In this document: positions 63,058 through 64,000 of the stretch, in pieces
Numbering within the stretch: position 1 is the stretch's first letter
How the letters are laid out: each line of letters starts with the position of its first letter
From: Paroedura picta
Lineage: Eukaryota; Chordata; Lepidosauria; Squamata; Gekkonidae
NCBI RefSeq assembly: GCF_049243985.1
Contig: NC_135371.1
Span: 1,885,501-1,949,500 of the forward strand
DNA: 64,000 nucleotides
Direction of reading: 5' to 3'
Translations under genes and position numbers: made by a program
The notes under the pieces: generated by a model
Seen by the model: only the letters and a program-made list of their open reading frames with translations
What the model was told of the DNA's origin: nothing
Databases searched by the model: none

Positions 63058-64000
63058 CTCGGCCCGCAAGGCCAGTATTGCTGACTCCGGCCGGCAGCGG
63101 CTCGCCAGGGTCTGGGCCCAGCTCTTTCCCCACCACCTCGTGGCCGGCTCCTTCTCGCGGGAGATGCTGGGGATGGGACCCGGGGGGGGCCTTGGCGTGC
63201 ATGCCTGGCCAGCAGAGCCACAAGCCCCCTTGCTTGCTTGCATTGCATTGCATTATTGCATTGCATTATTGCGTTGCATTGCATCATTTTCTGCATTGCA
63301 TCATTTTCTGCATTGCATAGCAGGGCCTCCCCTCCCTTCCCCTCCCTACTCACCGGCTCGGGCCAAGGCCGCCACTGGAAGATGGTCGGGGGGGGGGGGG
63401 GAGGCCGGCTCTGGCTGCCCCCCCACCCCGCCCCCTCCTCCCAGGCGCCTCCGGGGCAGCAGCCGCGCCCCTTTAACTCTTCAGGGGACGGCGGGCAGGG
63501 GAAGCCCCAGGAAGCCCCGGGAAGCTGCAGCCCCCTGGCGGTCCCTGGCCCCGAGGAAGCCCGCCTGGCCCCCCCCCTGGTGGAAGGAGCTCCCAGAGGG
63601 GATCGGGGCCACGGGGCCTGCAAAAGGGAGCTCCTCCGCCAGGCCCCGGGCTGAGGCCGGCCAAAGCCCCCCGTTGCCCGATTCTCCGGCCTGCCTGGAT
63701 CAGTCAGGGAATCCCTCCTGCAGCTGGGAGCCGCTTCTGCCATCCTGCCCCCCCCCCGCCAGAGCCGAGGAGCCCAGTGTGGGCTTTGGCCCTGGAGAGG
63801 CGCAGGGGGCGGGGGGCTGCAGGGGCCCAGGGTCCCCCCCACAGGACACGGCGCCCCTGAGCCCCTGAGCGGAGCCATTGGGGGGCTGTGACTCTCCGTC
63901 TGCGGCTGAGCTCCAGGCAAAGGGATGGCCCGGACCTTCAAGCCCCGGGTAGCTCTGGGGCCAGCATCTCTCGGCCCAGCTTTCCCATCCCGAAAAGGTC
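63058..64000 (-). promoter_or_regulatory. CpG-rich promoter region and noncoding exon 1, gene 5 (runs off the window)
   Basis: The donor CCG|GTGAGTAGGG is at 63344-63353, so exon 1 ends at 63354. The upstream part continues past the right edge of the window. Confidence 0.55.

Overview
The window is vertebrate nuclear DNA, almost certainly from a squamate reptile (lizard, gecko or snake). The evidence is a whole BovB (RTE) LINE, 5S-rRNA-headed SINEs of the Sauria type, CR1 tails, DIRS-type retroelements, hAT-type MITEs, and KRAB zinc-finger genes with vertebrate exon structure. A gecko is possible from the repeat mix, but I cannot prove it.

The window is a tandem cluster of five related units, all transcribed from the minus strand. 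Each complete unit reads, in gene order (right to left): a CpG-rich promoter with a noncoding exon 1 ending at a GTGAGT donor; a short exon carrying the start codon (MQPTQ); a 127-bp KRAB-A exon; and one terminal exon with a C2H2 zinc-finger array. Splice phases match throughout. The four complete genes have stops at 4231, 14351, 33146 and 56398. They encode about 752, 894, 752 and 698 aa, with 21, 26, 21 and 19 fingers. The fifth copy (unit 4, 42885-48282) is dead. A deletion of about 6.3 kb removed its KRAB and start exons and fused its finger array to a promoter fragment, and an apparently intact 3.2-kb BovB LINE (1,009-aa ORF, perfect 11-bp target duplication) sits inside finger 10.

The units form a higher-order repeat of about 25 kb: [DIRS, unit 1, unit 2], [DIRS, unit 3, unit 4], [DIRS, unit 5 ...]. 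Units 1 and 3 share a 2.3-kb poly(A) retroelement and near-identical 21-finger arrays. Units 2 and 4 share an expanded run of QLKVHQK-type fingers. The three DIRS elements occupy the same site, so they were copied with the segment. The first is cut by the left window edge and by a deletion. All three are broken fossils.

Between exons lie many short repeats shared by the units: CR1 tails, tRNA-headed SINEs, hAT-type palindromic MITEs, a TTCC microsatellite expanded only in unit 3, and an ATTGC minisatellite. KRAB zinc-finger proteins generally bind DNA through the fingers and recruit TRIM28 through KRAB to silence transposons. This cluster is best read as a young, fast-changing KZFP family. 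I see no operon-like or wholly new system. The most notable points are the intact BovB, the KRAB Tyr-to-Cys change in three of four genes, the circle-junction repeat in the DIRS elements, and the unclassified poly(A) element.
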